A stretch of DNA of 64,000 nt from Schistocerca nitens (GCF_023898315.1 NC_064623.1:16753140-16817139), one strand, 5' to 3'; counted from the first letter of the stretch, positions 11,156 through 22,956 are shown. Notes: generated by a model from the sequence alone, not told the origin. Numbers and translations are program-made.

Positions 11156-11405
11156 TGTCTTTGAGATGTGACATCCCAAGAGTACAAAAACAGATGCAAA
11201 AGGCGGCATGCTGTGGAGCGTATGGCCAAAAAATACGAAATGTCACAACACTACATGGGAAAGAAAATTACTGTATTTAATATCCATAGGTCGGGGGAAT
11301 AATATAAAAAGCTGTGTGAGTCAAAAAAATCAAATTGGTTTTGTTATCACCCATTACAATTTTTACTACAACGCATGCAACCCAGAGGAGATCTGCGTAT
11401 AGGCA
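11156..11405 (+). pseudogene. MADF (Adf1-type) DNA-binding domain relic
   Basis: The translated frame reads DVTSQEYKNRCKRRHAVERM, then MAKKYEM, and later KKLCESKKSNW. This matches the MADF pattern, in which an early tryptophan pair, an R..W/A..IA helix and a basic K.SG segment follow each other. A TGA (11162-11164) stands where LWD would have its tryptophan. A TAA stands before the YKKLCESKKS segment, and the frame then runs on to QPRGDLRIGNEEDPLH. MADF proteins are sequence-specific DNA binders. In PIF/Harbinger elements such a protein assists the nuclease. This copy cannot make it. Confidence 0.7.
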
Positions 11406-11516
11406 ACGAAGAAGACCCTCTCCATTAAGTAAATTTGTTTCATTTTATTTCACCATTTATGCAATGCAGTACACTGACTTTAACGTCGTGGACTATAGTA
11501 TGAAATATTAATTACA

Positions 11517-12544
11517 CAGGGTGTCACAAAAAGGTACGGCCAAACTTTCAGTAAACATTCCTCACACACAAAGAAAGAAAATATGTTATGTGGACATGTG
11601 TCCGGAAACGCTTACTTTCCATGTTAGAGCTCATTTTATTACTTCTCTTCAAATCAAATTTATCATGGAATGGAAATACACAGCAACAGAACGTACCAGC
11701 GTGACTTCAAACACTTTGTTACAGGAAATGTTCAAAATGTCCTCCGTTAGCGAGGATACATGCATCCACCCTCCGTCGCATCGAATCCCTGATGCGCTGA
11801 TGCAGCCCTGGAGAATGGCGTATTGTATCACAGCCGTCCACAATACGAGCACGAGGAGTCTCTACATTTGGTACCGCTGTACATGGTACGGAAACAACTG
11901 GTTCTCCCGTAGCACTCTCCATACAGTGACGTGGTCAACGTTACCTTGTACAGCAGCAACTTCTCTGACGCTGACATTAGGGTTATCGTCAACTGCAAGA
12001 AGAATTGCCTCGTCCATTGCAGGTGTCCTCATCGTTCTAGGTCTTCCCCAGTCGCGAGTCATAGGCTGGAATGTTCCGTGCTCCCTAAGACGCCGATCAA
12101 TTGCTTCGAACGTCTTCCTGTCGGGACACCTTCGTTCTGGAAATCTGTCTCGATACAAACGTACCGCGCCACGGCTATTGCCCCGTGCTAATCCGTACAT
12201 CAAATGGGCATCTGCCAACGCCGCATTTGTAAACATTGCACTGACTGCAAAACCACGTTCGTGATGAACACTAACCTGTTGATGCTACGTACTGATGTGC
12301 TTGATGCTAGTACTGTAGAGCAATGAGTCGCATGTCAACACAAGCACCGAAGTCAACATTACCTTCCTTCAACTGGGCCAACTGGCGGTGAATCGAGGAA
12401 GTACAGTACATACTGACGAAACTAAAATGAGCTCTAACGTGGAAATTAAGCGTTTCCGGACACATGTCGAGATAACATCTTTTCTTTATTTGTGTGTGAG
12501 GAATGTTTCCTGAAAGTTTGGCCGTACCTTTTTGTAACACCCTG
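11517..12544 (-). mobile_element. Internally deleted DD41D mariner-like copy
   Basis: The ends match the element at 1535-3113 (CAGGGTGTCACAAAAAGG and its inverted partner). The right side is next to TA (12545-12546); the left flank is CA rather than TA, probably by mutation. The copy is 1,028 bp. Compared with the longer sibling it lacks about 553 bp, equivalent to 1891-2443 there, with the join near 11875. The loss removes all three catalytic aspartates but keeps both ends and the N-terminal DNA-binding part (minus strand, MFTNAALADAHLM from 12236). It could move only with enzyme from elsewhere. Confidence 0.93.
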
Positions 12545-12828
12545 TATACATATAGATAAGTAGGTATTATTTCTTATCCTGACTAAAAATTTTAATTATG
12601 CATATTGAACAAGTTAATATTTCCTCATCCACATATTAATGCCACACTTTAGAATAATTTTGTAGCGTCATTGTTGTTACCTTTGTCTCTGAATCCCAGT
12701 TGTACCCGGTTTCCTTGAACGTTTACTGATGCCTGGACGTGGAACTACTCCGGTAGCGTGCACGCGCGCCTCTGTTTTGGGGAATATAGTGATGCACACT
12801 GGCCGCTAGGTGTGTACGACAGTTGACA

Positions 12829-12900
12829 GCAAGGGCGTGGCCTGGCGGGGTGGGGGGTTAGGGGTTCAACCCCACCCCCCAGATAACCAGACGAAGTTTA
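12829..12900. other. G/C-rich palindromic block, possible hAT terminus
   Basis: The sequence reads AAGGGCGTGGCCTGGCGGGG and continues into GGGGTTCAACCCCACC, a near palindrome. It resembles the ends of some hAT elements (a GCGTAGCCAGGGGG-type end). A matching inverted form, CCCCCTGGCTACGC, lies near 20692-20706. If these are two ends of one element, that element encloses the hAT transposase at 16628-19456. Confidence 0.35.
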
Positions 12901-13314
12901 AAAAAAGAGAATTGACTTTAACATCGATTGTAATGTAATCTTTATTTCAGCGTGGTGTAGTGCGCGAGGGAAATACGGCAGCGAGAATATTGCCAGACCG
13001 CTTTTATGTCTCAGCAGCTGGGCCGACTTCCCAAATCTTTATAATGATCCTCTGAAGATATATACGTTGCACTCTCAGATATCCTTCTGTTATTTGTACT
13101 CAGAACTTCTTTTTTCATATTCGGTGATCTTACTGTTTGTTCAACTGTTCATTTCTGACTTTAAATTTTTTTTACACAAAAAACAAGTGACTGACACACA
13201 CAGTGGTTACGGTTACTACAAGCCACACCACAAGTTGGGAACGGGGCCAAATTTCTAGCAGTTTACTGTCGAGTTGAGATTTTCACAAATGTTTTATTCG
13301 TATCTTACAGAAAA
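12901..13314. other. Unassigned AT-rich sequence
   Basis: No gene or recognised repeat is seen. The short open frame at 13067-13258 has no domain support. Confidence 0.4.
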
Positions 13315-13489
13315 TAGCAGTACGGCAATAAACAGCCTTTTAAACACGCCGCTAACGGCAATCAAGTAATTTATAGCACTACAACAATGTAATTAAAAAA
13401 AAACACACAGAAGCTAGCAGTACGGCAATAAACTACCTTTTAAAACACGCCGCTAACGGCACTCAAGTAATTTATAGCAATATAACAAT
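13315..13489. repeat. Two 75-bp direct repeats at 100-bp spacing
   Basis: The copies at 13315-13389 and 13415-13489 start TAGCAGTACGGCAATAAAC and share CACGCCGCTAACGGCA and TCAAGTAATTTATAGCA, with a few differences. The spacing is 100 bp. It may be the non-coding part of a larger retroelement, but no coding sequence supports that. Confidence 0.85.
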
Positions 13490-15689
13490 TTTAAAAAACT
13501 TAAAGAACATTAGTAAACAGGCTACTAAAGTAAATACAGAACTTTGTTAATAAAGTACGGTGAGGTAGTGAAGCTACCAACACCGCCATTAAAAAAATTA
13601 AACACGTCTCAGCAAACACACGATTAATGGTAATAACAGGAATTTACAAACTTCGAGGAATTTAAAAAATTTTTAAACAAAAGTGTCCTGGAATATCATT
13701 AGAACATAAGAGATATGGCGGACCCGTGTAAGGCGGCCACAAATCACCCACTCAGGGATGCTCAGGCTAGGCAGAATACTGACCAATTTAAATACGCTCC
13801 TAAACACAATTGCCACTCTCAGGCTGGTCACTGCACCGACCTTTAGCCAGCGAAAACTTGTTATAAGATGGCTTAACTTGTTGACAGAATTAGAGCTAAC
13901 CTCGTGCAAGGAAACATTACACCACACAGTCCTGAATGAGCGACCACATGATCAACCAACAAGCAGCATGAATTTACTCATAACCAACGACAGAATAGCG
14001 AAGAAATTAAACTGACAAAACTAAACCTCCAATCGGACAGTAACGAGAGGAGGAGGAAAGATCACTGTCTTACAGGATTACACCAGTGCCAGGGACAGGA
14101 AACCCGGTCGCCGGAGGCCACAAGGCAGAAGAGACGCTGGTTACACAAAATTATTAATTGATGATTAGACCTTTCACAAACTTAACTTGCAATTATGCTC
14201 GAACAGGCAGTACAAGACCTCCGATGGCAAGGATCCCCACATCCGACCGCGCACGCGTCGCCAGCGTACTCGACACGCCACGGTCACGCGACAACACGCT
14301 CTGTCACCGGAGTTCACGTCTTCTCTGCAACGTTGACGGGTAGTGACCGCTCCTTCATGTTAGGTGTCTCCTTTTGAACTCCAGTGTTGAAACGGAGGAC
14401 TTAAAGAAGCTTGTTAACGTCCCACCAAGGCGAAATGAACAGGAACTATTCGTGGGGCGATTCTGTATACAACCAACACGCGGGGAGCTCTTCCGTCAAC
14501 TCGACCCGCTCGTTACACACAACCGACATACATCACGTGGCGACTCGGTACAAACGACCACGCCTGCTTCGCGCTGGAGAGCCACACTGCGCTCCCGTGT
14601 CCACCACACTCTCTGCGCGCCACCACACGAGGTTACAACCGGTCAAAGATCTCACTTCCCCCAGAGCAGTTTCCCGGAAGCAAAAACGCAGATATCGATA
14701 GCAGAGGGAAAAGACAACCATGCAGCCACTTAGTGACAGACAACATATCAAACAAACGTCAGGTGAAGAAAAGGAAAACCAATGCAATCTAAATACAAGA
14801 TGTAGCACGAGTCGACACACGGCTCAGTGACTACCTCAAATTTTACTTGAGTCCCCCAGTCACTATTCCGTTTTGTCACCAATTCCATTATCGATTTTGA
14901 AATGTCTTTGTAACATCACGAACCCAATTTCTTTTTAATCGGAATCTACATTTCGTTTCTCATGCAACCCTGTGATACGTTTTTCGCACAAAACAAACTG
15001 ACAATCGATAAATGTAGGGCTTATTTCCCATTGTCTGTGCCCGTTTTTGCATAATGAACCTTTTAATAAGATTTCCTGCATTTATCAACAACAATAGCGG
15101 TACAGTTCACCAAACCAACATGTTTACCATTCGTTCTCGTCTTAGTTCTGTCAATGAATGTTTGTATGTCCTTTCCCTTCGTCGTGTCAAATTTGCTTCG
15201 TTCATAACACTTTCACTACAAATAAACCTTTCAGACCTCGTGCTGACTCCCTCTGACGAACGTAAGTAAACAATGCTCAGCTGATAACTGTTCCCTCCTC
15301 CACTGCCAGATTTATTATTCATGAAAATACAGTGTGCAAATACAAAACTGAGGCACATTGTTGTAGTCCTAGTTCTATTATTAACATCCATCTTTTCCTG
15401 CAGTTTTCTGCATTATATCTTTCACAATGTTCATTGCACAATTGACAAACACTGCATTCATTAGGCTGGTAAAATCTCTTGTTTTGGCAGGGCTTGTGTG
15501 AAAACCATGAGTTGCGCATCGTGTTACTACGTGCCGGAGTTCATATTGTGTCTGTTTCCATTCTTCTGTCATTGTGGCATCGGTTGAATAGAAGCAGCGG
15601 GAACACGTTTTCGTCAGCGGAGCAACAAAAATCCAGAGAATGAGTGTACTCCTGAATAAATGAAACAACAAGACTGAATACTACAAAAA
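13490..15689. other. Long non-coding block, probable repeat of unknown class
   Basis: The segment 13600-14400 is CA-rich on the plus strand without a credible reading frame. Several overlapping frames of 60-120 codons lack any domain. It sits between a possible hAT end and the hAT transposase, so it may be an insertion into that element. I could not define its edges. Confidence 0.4.
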
Positions 15690-16407
15690 GCCAATGAATG
15701 GAAAGTCAAAAAATTACTGTCACTAACCAAGCGTTTTCCATAAAATTGGTAACTGGCGATATTTACTAACGAACTATGTTTTCCGGCACTTTCTTTGAGT
15801 TTTGGCTATATATTTAGATGCTGCACAACTTTCCTCCTCGAAATTTTTTCGTCAAATTGGCCAATCTCAGATATTGCACGTATTATGGCGACGAAACGAG
15901 TGTTTATCTAAAGGTGAAAAACTGGTGTTTTCTAATGTAGCTTTTCTGCACCGCCAAATGTAATCAAATTGTGAAGTATTCTTTCCCAATCGATATAGAG
16001 CTTAATACCCGACAGATTTGGTAAACTTGACGTTTTCGATTAAATGCGTTAAGTTCGAAAGAATTTGAGAAGAACCAGAGAAATGTCTGAAATTTCGGTG
16101 GTTTTCTTTTCATTGAGATTGAAACTCCACTCAGAAATCGGGCAAAGCTCGGTTTATGCATATCTAAGGCCTATTTGGCTGATTCAGTTTTCAGAACTCC
16201 ACAAATTTTTGGATGGCAGAACGCTAATTTTCTTGTCCTAGTAGCTGTTGCCCGTCTTTTAGTGAGTGTGGTTAACTAAAGTTAAATCAGCACACTTGCA
16301 ATCTGACTAAAAGCAGCCGAATAAAATTAATAATAACCAGTCATATGTTTGCTAATTTTTTTATTCTAGTGTTTTTTTATAGCGTCATCTGCATCGCGAA
16401 AATAAGA
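15690..16407. other. Non-coding lead before the hAT transposase
   Basis: The sequence is AT-rich without a supported gene. It could be the 5' untranslated part of the hAT element that follows. Confidence 0.4.
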
Positions 16408-16417
16408 GGCAAAGAAA

Positions 16418-16617
16418 AGAAAAAAAATGGTTCAAATGCTCTAAGAACTACGGGACTTAACAGCTGAGGTCATCAGCCCCTAAACTTAGAACTACTTAAA
16501 CCTAACTAACCTAAGGACATCACACACATCCATGCCCGAAGCAGGATTCGAACCTGCGACCGTAGCAGCAGCGCGGTTCCGGACTGAAGCGCCTGCAACC
16601 GCTCGGTCACAGCGGCC
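16418..16617 (-). repeat. tRNA-derived SINE (family A, copy 2)
   Basis: It is the same family as 8844-9035. On the minus strand it has the A-box-like TGACCGAGCGG and a B box GGTTCGAATCC. It is flanked by GGCAAAGAAA at 16408-16417 and 16618-16627. It sits just upstream of the hAT transposase remnant. Confidence 0.93.
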
Positions 16618-16627
16618 GGCAAAGAAA

Positions 16628-19456
16628 GGAAAGCTGAGAATACAAATAAATCTAAGGGCTTGGAATATTGGAAAAAAATGGTGCTCACAATCTGGTGCAT
16701 TTAAAGACGCATCTTCAACTGTCGAGCCCGCCAGTCGCAATGTGACGAGTAGACACAGTGAAGACGTAATGATTGCTGAGGCCTCATTATCAGAAAGAGC
16801 TACTAACGCGGAGGTACTTTTGGCCACTCAGCGGTCGTCTTGCACACTGCCTCCCAGCATCAATCAACCTGCAACATCGAGCGTGGCACTTAGAAGTTTA
16901 CGTGATGTCTCATCTGCTTCGAATGGTTTTGCTACATTAGACATAGTTTTATATTCAAATCAAAATTCACAACTGGACGATTGTCTACAGGAACAAATTT
17001 TAAAAGGCGCTTGGGTACCGTCTAATGATTACAAATTTCCTGTTTCGTCAAAACGAAACTTAAGCTTTCAACTGAAATGGTTGGACAGATTCCCTTGGCT
17101 GTCGTATTCTGATTTTTTTTTTTTTTTAAATCGAGCCTTCTGCAAAAATTGTGTCGTTCATGTGAAGGCAAGAGAAACAATCAACGATTAGGAAAACTCG
17201 TTTGTGAGCCTTTTACAAACTGGGAAAAAGCGTTGGAGGTGTTTCAAACGCGTGCACGAACTTCGTATCACGAGCGAAATTCGGAAATGGCAGACAATTT
17301 TCTTAAAACTGTTTCCTCAAAGATGTCTACAGTAATCGCGCAATTGTCTTCCTAGAGAAAACGACAGCAAGAAGACAATAAAAGGAAACTGACGTCCATA
17401 GCAAAAGCTATAATTTTTTGTGGTAAGCAAGGGATTCCTTAGAGGCCACACTGACTCTGGAATAGTTTACACGTTATGGGAACCTCAGCGATAGCTAATG
17501 AACGATGGCAACTTTCGAATGTTACTGCGTTATGCTGCTTAGTCTGGAGATAAAACATATTTTGGAGCATTTGTCTACAGCTCCAAAGAACGCTCTATAT
17601 ACCAGCCCACAAATTCAAAATGAAATTATTGCTGTTTGTGGTGAAATGGCAATGAGCGTTTGCCGTCATTGGCCCGGAGGCCCCTTACGGGACAGATCCG
17701 ACCGCCTTGGTGCAGGTCTTATTACATTCGACACCACATTAGTTGACCTGCGCGCCGGATGGGGATGAAATGATGATGAAGGCAACACAACACACAGTAC
17801 CTCAGCGGAGAAAATCCCCGACCCAGCCGGGAATCGAACCCGGGCCCATAGGACGGCAATCCGTCACGCTGACCACTTAGCTATCGGGGCGGACTGTGGT
17901 GAAATTATACAACGTAAAATAATTGATAAGGTAAAGAAAGCCAGAATATTTAGTACTGACATTGTACACGTAGAACAAGTTTCACTTTGCTTAGGGTATG
18001 TTGATTCGGAGAATGTTAATCACCATAAAATTAAGGAAATGTTCCTCGAATATATTCCAACTATCGATGTTACTGGATTCGACCTTGCAAAGCTAATAAT
18101 TAAAGCATTCAAAAAACACGGCCTTGACTGTTCCCATGTAGTTGGTCAAGGCTATGACTGTGCTGCAGTTTTGAGTGGGCACTTGCATGGTGCCCAAGCG
18201 TACGTTCATTAGGAATACGCTCATGCTCTTTATGTACATTGCAGTGGACACTCGCTTGACCTTGCAATTGCTGACGCATGTTCACGAACAGAAATCAGAA
18301 ATTGCGTGGTGATTGTGCGTGCAGTCTGTTGGGCCTTATTTCGGTCATTCTGCTCAACGTACTGCCGTATTAAAAGACGAAATTCGCCAACTGTCGCCAA
18401 CTGGACACCAAAAGAACTTGCTTGCACTATGTGAAACACGATGGGTCCACAAGCACGAAGCAGTCATTCGTTTTCAAGGAAATTTGTCCAGCAATGGTCG
18501 CCGCCCTCGAAAAACTGCAGTCTAACCATAACAAGGACACGTCAAGACAAGCTGTCCAACTGATAAACACACTTCATTCCTCAAATTTTGTGACGAGTTT
18601 AGTGGTCCTTCAAAAAGCGATGAGCTACACACTATCGATATCAAAACAGCTGCAAGGAACCAATATAGACCTTATTGCAACATTTCATCATGTTGACAAT
18701 GTTCTTAACGCCTTGCAGTTTTTGAGAGTCAATGCTGAAGATGAATTTACAAAGGTTTTTGCAGAAGCAAAGCTAGCGTCAGAGTAAAATGGTGCTTCGC
18801 TGCAGGCGCCACGTCTTACTGGGAAGCAGTTGAACCGCTCTGATACGCCTGTGGTGGATGTAATTACATATTACAGGGTGAATTTATTTATTCAATTCCT
18901 TGAGCACACAATTCAACAGTTAACTGAAAGATTCACAAAGCATCGCAAATTAATATGTGCTCTTTCTGGTCAGCTGCCAGAAAATTTCGATAAAATCACT
19001 GACATTGATGTGATATCAATGTATTCGTCACTTCTTCCGGAGAAAAGCACATCAATAATATAAGCAGAATTTGACATTTGGAAGGCACAGATGACTTCAA
19101 AGAGAGTTAGTAAAAAATCTGCTTTGGATTACTTAGATCTGTGTGATTCAAAGTTGTATCCAAACATTTCATTTCAGATTTTGGTAACGGTACCAGTTTC
19201 AACAGCTGCTCCAGAAAGAACATTTTCCAGCTTAAGGAGATTAAAAAATTATCTTTGGAACACAGTTTCCGAAAATAGGCTCAACGGTTTGGCTCTAATG
19301 AACATTCACTACAGCATAGAACTTGATGCGTCAGTAGTCGTAGATTCCTTTTCGGGGGGAAAAAATATAGAAGACTTGTTATATAAATGTGTATTTGCTA
19401 AAATAAAAAATTATAAAACTGTTACTTTGTTTGTAATTCTGCTATTTCCATTCTGA
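16628..19456 (+). pseudogene. hAT transposase relic of the ZMYM1/DUF4371 type
   Basis: In order: a TTF-type zinc finger region (ILKGAWVPSNDYKFP, then LKWLDRFPWLSYSD, CKNCVVH and FTNWEKALEVF; about 17005-17255), a DUF4371-like part (SPQIQNEIIAVCGE and, after a SINE, KARIFSTD, near 17610-17965), a GQGYDCAAVLSG segment (about 18146), and the hAT C-terminal dimerisation part (VPVSTAAPERTFSSLRRLKN, then NRLNGLALMNIHY; about 19190-19310). hAT transposases cut and paste and duplicate 8 bp of target. The frame is broken by several stops and shifts and by a SINE at 17648-17894. A poly-T run near 17115 also disturbs the zinc finger. Total length is close to a normal member of the group. Confidence 0.88.
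17648..17894 (-). repeat. tRNA-derived SINE (family B) inside the hAT gene
   Basis: On the minus strand the head has a B-box-like GGGTTCGATTCCCGGCTGGG, followed by GGGGATTTTCTCCGCTGAGG and a body with TCATCATCATTTCATCC. The flanks are TGTGGTGAAAT at 17637-17647 and 17895-17905. Removing the insert and one flank rejoins the hAT frame as IIAVCGEIIQRKI. The same family is inserted in the mariner element at 24343-24573. Confidence 0.93.
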
Positions 19457-20083
19457 TCAATACATACACAGTATACAGTGCATTTGTAGTACCTACAGCA
19501 ATACATGGAGAGACTGGTTATGTATTTATGACTAAAAAAACTTAAATTCTACTTACGCCTTTGCTGTGCTTCTTCCTAATATGGTATCTCTGCCAAATCT
19601 GCTGTTAGCAACAACAGTTATTGTGCAGTTTGTTGCTACTGCTGATGTCTGTATGTGTTAACGTTAAGTTCTATTATAAAAGTATCCATTCAATATGTCT
19701 TAATAAAAGTTGTACTGCTATCGCAGTTCTCTCTCTTTTTCATTGAACGAATTAATGTGGACTCCATTTCGTAAATGCAGAACCTCCAATGAGATATATT
19801 AAGTTCACACAAGATAGGAAGCATTAAAGTTTATTCACACTAATTAGGATTTATGCAAATTTGTACAGTTTAGTACTCGAATCGAAAATCGTCCATAAAC
19901 CATTCTAAATGGACCTATAATCTTCTAGAAGTTTTCTTGCCAGTAGCCGGCCATTGCCTACCTTAGCAATCTAACACTATTACAACATTCATAATTTAAT
20001 TTCAGATTCATTGCCATTGGTAAAGATTACATTTGAACATTCACGTTCCTATTCCGCGCTTTTTTCTGTCATTTCTACCATAG
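19457..20083. other. Non-coding sequence after the hAT transposase
   Basis: AT-rich, with AATAAA at about 19701-19706 that could be the hAT polyadenylation signal. No other gene is supported. Confidence 0.4.
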
Positions 20084-20345
20084 TACTAAGCAGTGTGGCG
20101 TAGCGCCTGAAGCACTAGACACATATTCAAGAGACCCGGATACAAGCCCAGAGTTGACCATACAGGTATTGGTTTTCCACGGTTTCCCAGTTCACTCTAG
20201 GCGAATGCCGCAATGGTTCCTTGAAAAGCCCACGCCCGTTTCCTTCCCCTCCGTTAATAAAAGAAATACGGCCAAATCTCCGTCTCTAATGACCTTACCT
20301 GTCGACCAGACATAAACACTAAACTCACTTCCTTACTCCTACCAC
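20084..20345 (+). repeat. tRNA-derived SINE (family C)
   Basis: It starts with the tRNA-like GTGGCGTAGCGCCTGAAGC (A box) and GGATACAAGCCC (B-box-like). The body holds TTGGTTTTCCACGGTTTCCC and, near the end, GTCTCTAATGACC followed by GTCGACCAGACATAAACAC. This matches a SINE family I remember from orthopterans. It is moderately diverged. No clear target duplication was seen. Confidence 0.85.
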
Positions 20346-21149
20346 AGAAGATGTCGATGGGCCTATGAAGTGGAAACCGAACATTTGTTGTCAGCACTGA
20401 GCAAAACGGAAATTCTTTTCTTCACTTCTCCTCTCTTTGTGATGGTCATTGTGTTACTTGTCTAGCTCACTAGCTCGTTGTTGCATGAATTTAAACCACT
20501 TATTGGATGGACGTGGATTGCGCAGCTGTTCACTGCCATCTCTAAGCAATGTTTACTGCCATACAAAACATCTTCATGGAGATACCATCATCGACAAAAT
20601 AATTTTACTATTTCTGATTAACGATAATATTTATTAGTTAAATGATCCACAACTCTACCTTATTACGATGTCCATTTGTTGAAACCTCCCCCCCCCCTGG
20701 CTACGCTTTACACCGGTAGCCCCCTTCGCCCCGCGCCATATTGCATTCCTTTGTAGCAACTCTTGAGCGGTCGCTTATTTTATCTGGAACCACTGTCTTA
20801 TTATGCGGGCCAACTTTTTAGTTTCTACAAAACCAACGAAAAGATAAAATTTTTGGTACAAGTCAATTTCTTGTTTTTCTAGAAATAGAAAAAGTTGTAA
20901 AAGTAAAGAAATTCTGTTATTCTGCATGTTGTATTTTGTCCGGTTCGTGCAGTTTTTTATGTTGTTGCGTTGGTAAACATGTCTGAAATGCTTCTTCACA
21001 GAGTTAGCCGTACCGGACGGTTAGCCTTTTGTCGGCTGTCAAAAACATTACAACTATTTTAAAACTATCCACTATTATCAATTTTGTACAAAAATTGGTC
21101 AGAAAATTTGTGTTAAATTTTGCTATAGGAACGAGTAAAACTGGGATTA
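20346..21149. other. Unassigned sequence with a poly-C block
   Basis: A CCCCCCCCCC run near 20689-20698 is followed by TGGCTACGC and may be the right end of the hAT element. The rest has no supported gene. Confidence 0.4.
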
Positions 21150-21500
21150 ACAGAAGACATAACCGTTTCGAAAAAATCTTATAGATGATGGCTCCCTGGA
21201 CGTCCTAGCACGTTATCCAAACGCTGAATTCGTGGAAAAATGTAAAACAAGTGATTGTGACTGATCGTCGAATCGCCGTCAGAGAAGTCGCTGGTGAGGG
21301 CGGCAGATTTGTTCGAAAATTTTCGCAATTCCAGCAAAATCAGTGACAAATGCAAGTTGCTCGAAAGCCGCTAGATAACGTCTGCAATGATGCAGAGCTA
21401 CTGAAACCCGTCATATAACATGTGGTCAAACATTCATTTGGGGACATGACGTCATCCTTAAGGCTCACTCGTTCCAGTGGAAGCATTCAGGATCGTCGAG
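21150..21500 (+). pseudogene. Mariner-like transposase fragment (SETMAR type)
   Basis: Broken frames give DRRIAVREVAGEGGRFV (near 21268) and a segment near 21400-21480 reading PVIT, then TFIWGHDVILKAHSFQW. These match the mariner pattern DRRI..REVA and VITGDESW.Y.YD..TK..S.QW. The frame shifts and stops are numerous. No inverted ends were found, so this is an orphan piece of the DNA-binding and first catalytic region. Confidence 0.7.
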
Positions 21501-22489
21501 AGTAGGTTTCCGCAACCTGCGGCACAGGAAGTGAGCATCCAGCACACGACTAGTATGTAGTGTCTAGGAATACTGAGAACTCGGTTCGCTAGACAAAAAT
21601 CAAACGACTCGTATTAATGAGTTTTATTAAAAGAAAACAATTACTATACTTAACTTCGGCAGTTACACAGATACGTCGCAAGCAAAGGGCGACATACGAA
21701 ATAATCAGTCTTTGCAGTGACTGCTGATCTCTAACTGAACTAGAATCGAAGTGGCTAACGTTAGCTGCTATCGAAGTCAGATCTTGAAGCTGCTATTGAA
21801 GGGTATATATACCCATTTCCCTATTGTTTTCTCTTTACGTTCTGCCCAAACTTTCCTCATTCGTGTGCTGTGTTTCTGCTTCCGTTCTTCGGTCCACTGT
21901 ATACTGTTTATTGAAATTTATGATAAATTGATTATTTTCAATTTGAAACGCCCGCTACACGATTTGCTCTCATTGGTCCATCGCGTTCGTAACACTGCCG
22001 CCCGTGATGTAATTCAGCCCAAGAGTCTCGTTCTCGTAACCGGATAATCCGTACGGCGCGCTGGTCTGTTATCTTACAGCTGGCTACTTCAGCTGCACCT
22101 GAGAAACTGGAGATTTACAGATGTATAATGAAATTAATTTATAGAAATACAAGGAAATTCTGCGTTATTTCTGTACAATTTTTTATGAAGAACCGTCTTC
22201 GCTGTAGTTCTGATCCTTACAAGTCGGTAGGAGTTAAAAATCTTCACGTGGGTTGCAATTACTGCCAGTGTTCGCTGTCTACCAGCGCCGTGGGCGGTGC
22301 TCCGACGAAGTCAAGAGCTGTGCCGGCGGATCATTGTACCGTATGCGCGAAATACAGACAACCCATAGCTGTCTGTAGATCCAGAGGGAAGAGAAAAGCT
22401 CCTTGAAAATAAAATGTTTCCAAATTAGAAGAGAAGAGAGTATCCAAAAAGTACGAAACAGAACAAGTTTGAGGCAAACAAAGCTGGGT
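21501..22489. other. Unassigned sequence, possible old repeat
   Basis: There is no supported gene. The block 21550-22120 includes a TATATATACCC motif and looks like a regulatory or LTR-like piece, but I found no matching partner. Confidence 0.35.
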
Positions 22490-22930
22490 TGAGTAAAGCA
22501 TCAAAGGGAAGTGGAGTATGACGAAAGATGTTCTACACGAAACTGCAGAAGTAGCTTTAGGTACAGAAGACAAGATAGAAAGTGCAGGATGGTTTGATGA
22601 AGACCGTAAAAAGGCGATGGCAGAGAGAAATGAGACAAAAAGAGAAAATGATAAACAGGGCAACAAAAGCTAATACAGAAAAATTCATGAAGAAAAGGAA
22701 AGAGGCAGATAGAATTTGTAGAAGAAAGAAACGAGAATGGGAGAAGATACGGATTATGGCGCGCTAGAAGAGGAATATAACGACAAAGAAGTAAGGAAAT
22801 TCTACAAGAAAGTTCAGGAATTGAAGGCTTGCAACCACGCACTGCATTCTGTAGGGATAAATATGAAAATTTTATACGAGGAGAAAAACAGATTTTAGAC
22901 CGAAGGGCTAAATATTTCAGTGAGCTCCAG

Positions 22931-22956
22931 AAAAAAAAAAAAAAAAAAAAAAAAAA
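22931..22956. repeat. Poly-A tract inside the LINE
   Basis: A 26-base A run lies in the coding part of the LINE, not at its 3' end. It is probably slippage expansion in an AAG-rich codon stretch. Confidence 0.95.

Larger units (their letters stand above)
10856..12819 (+). mobile_element. PIF/Harbinger-like element with MADF relic, hosting another transposon
   Basis: A perfect 16-bp inverted pair, TCGTACACACCTAGCG, lies at 10856-10871 and 12804-12819. Between them sit a MADF-domain relic (11156-11405) and a complete inserted DD41D derivative (11517-12544). Removing that insertion leaves about 935 bp, the size of a non-autonomous DNA transposon. PIF/Harbinger elements carry a Myb/SANT- or MADF-like second gene, which fits. 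No HARBI1-type nuclease is seen inside. The target duplication could not be fixed, so the exact ends may lie a few bases outward (both sides share GTCAACT). Confidence 0.65.

Noticed and set aside
21550-22120. Solo LTR
   Set aside because: The block looks LTR-like by composition and TG...CA-type edges, but no flanking duplication, second copy or internal coding is present.
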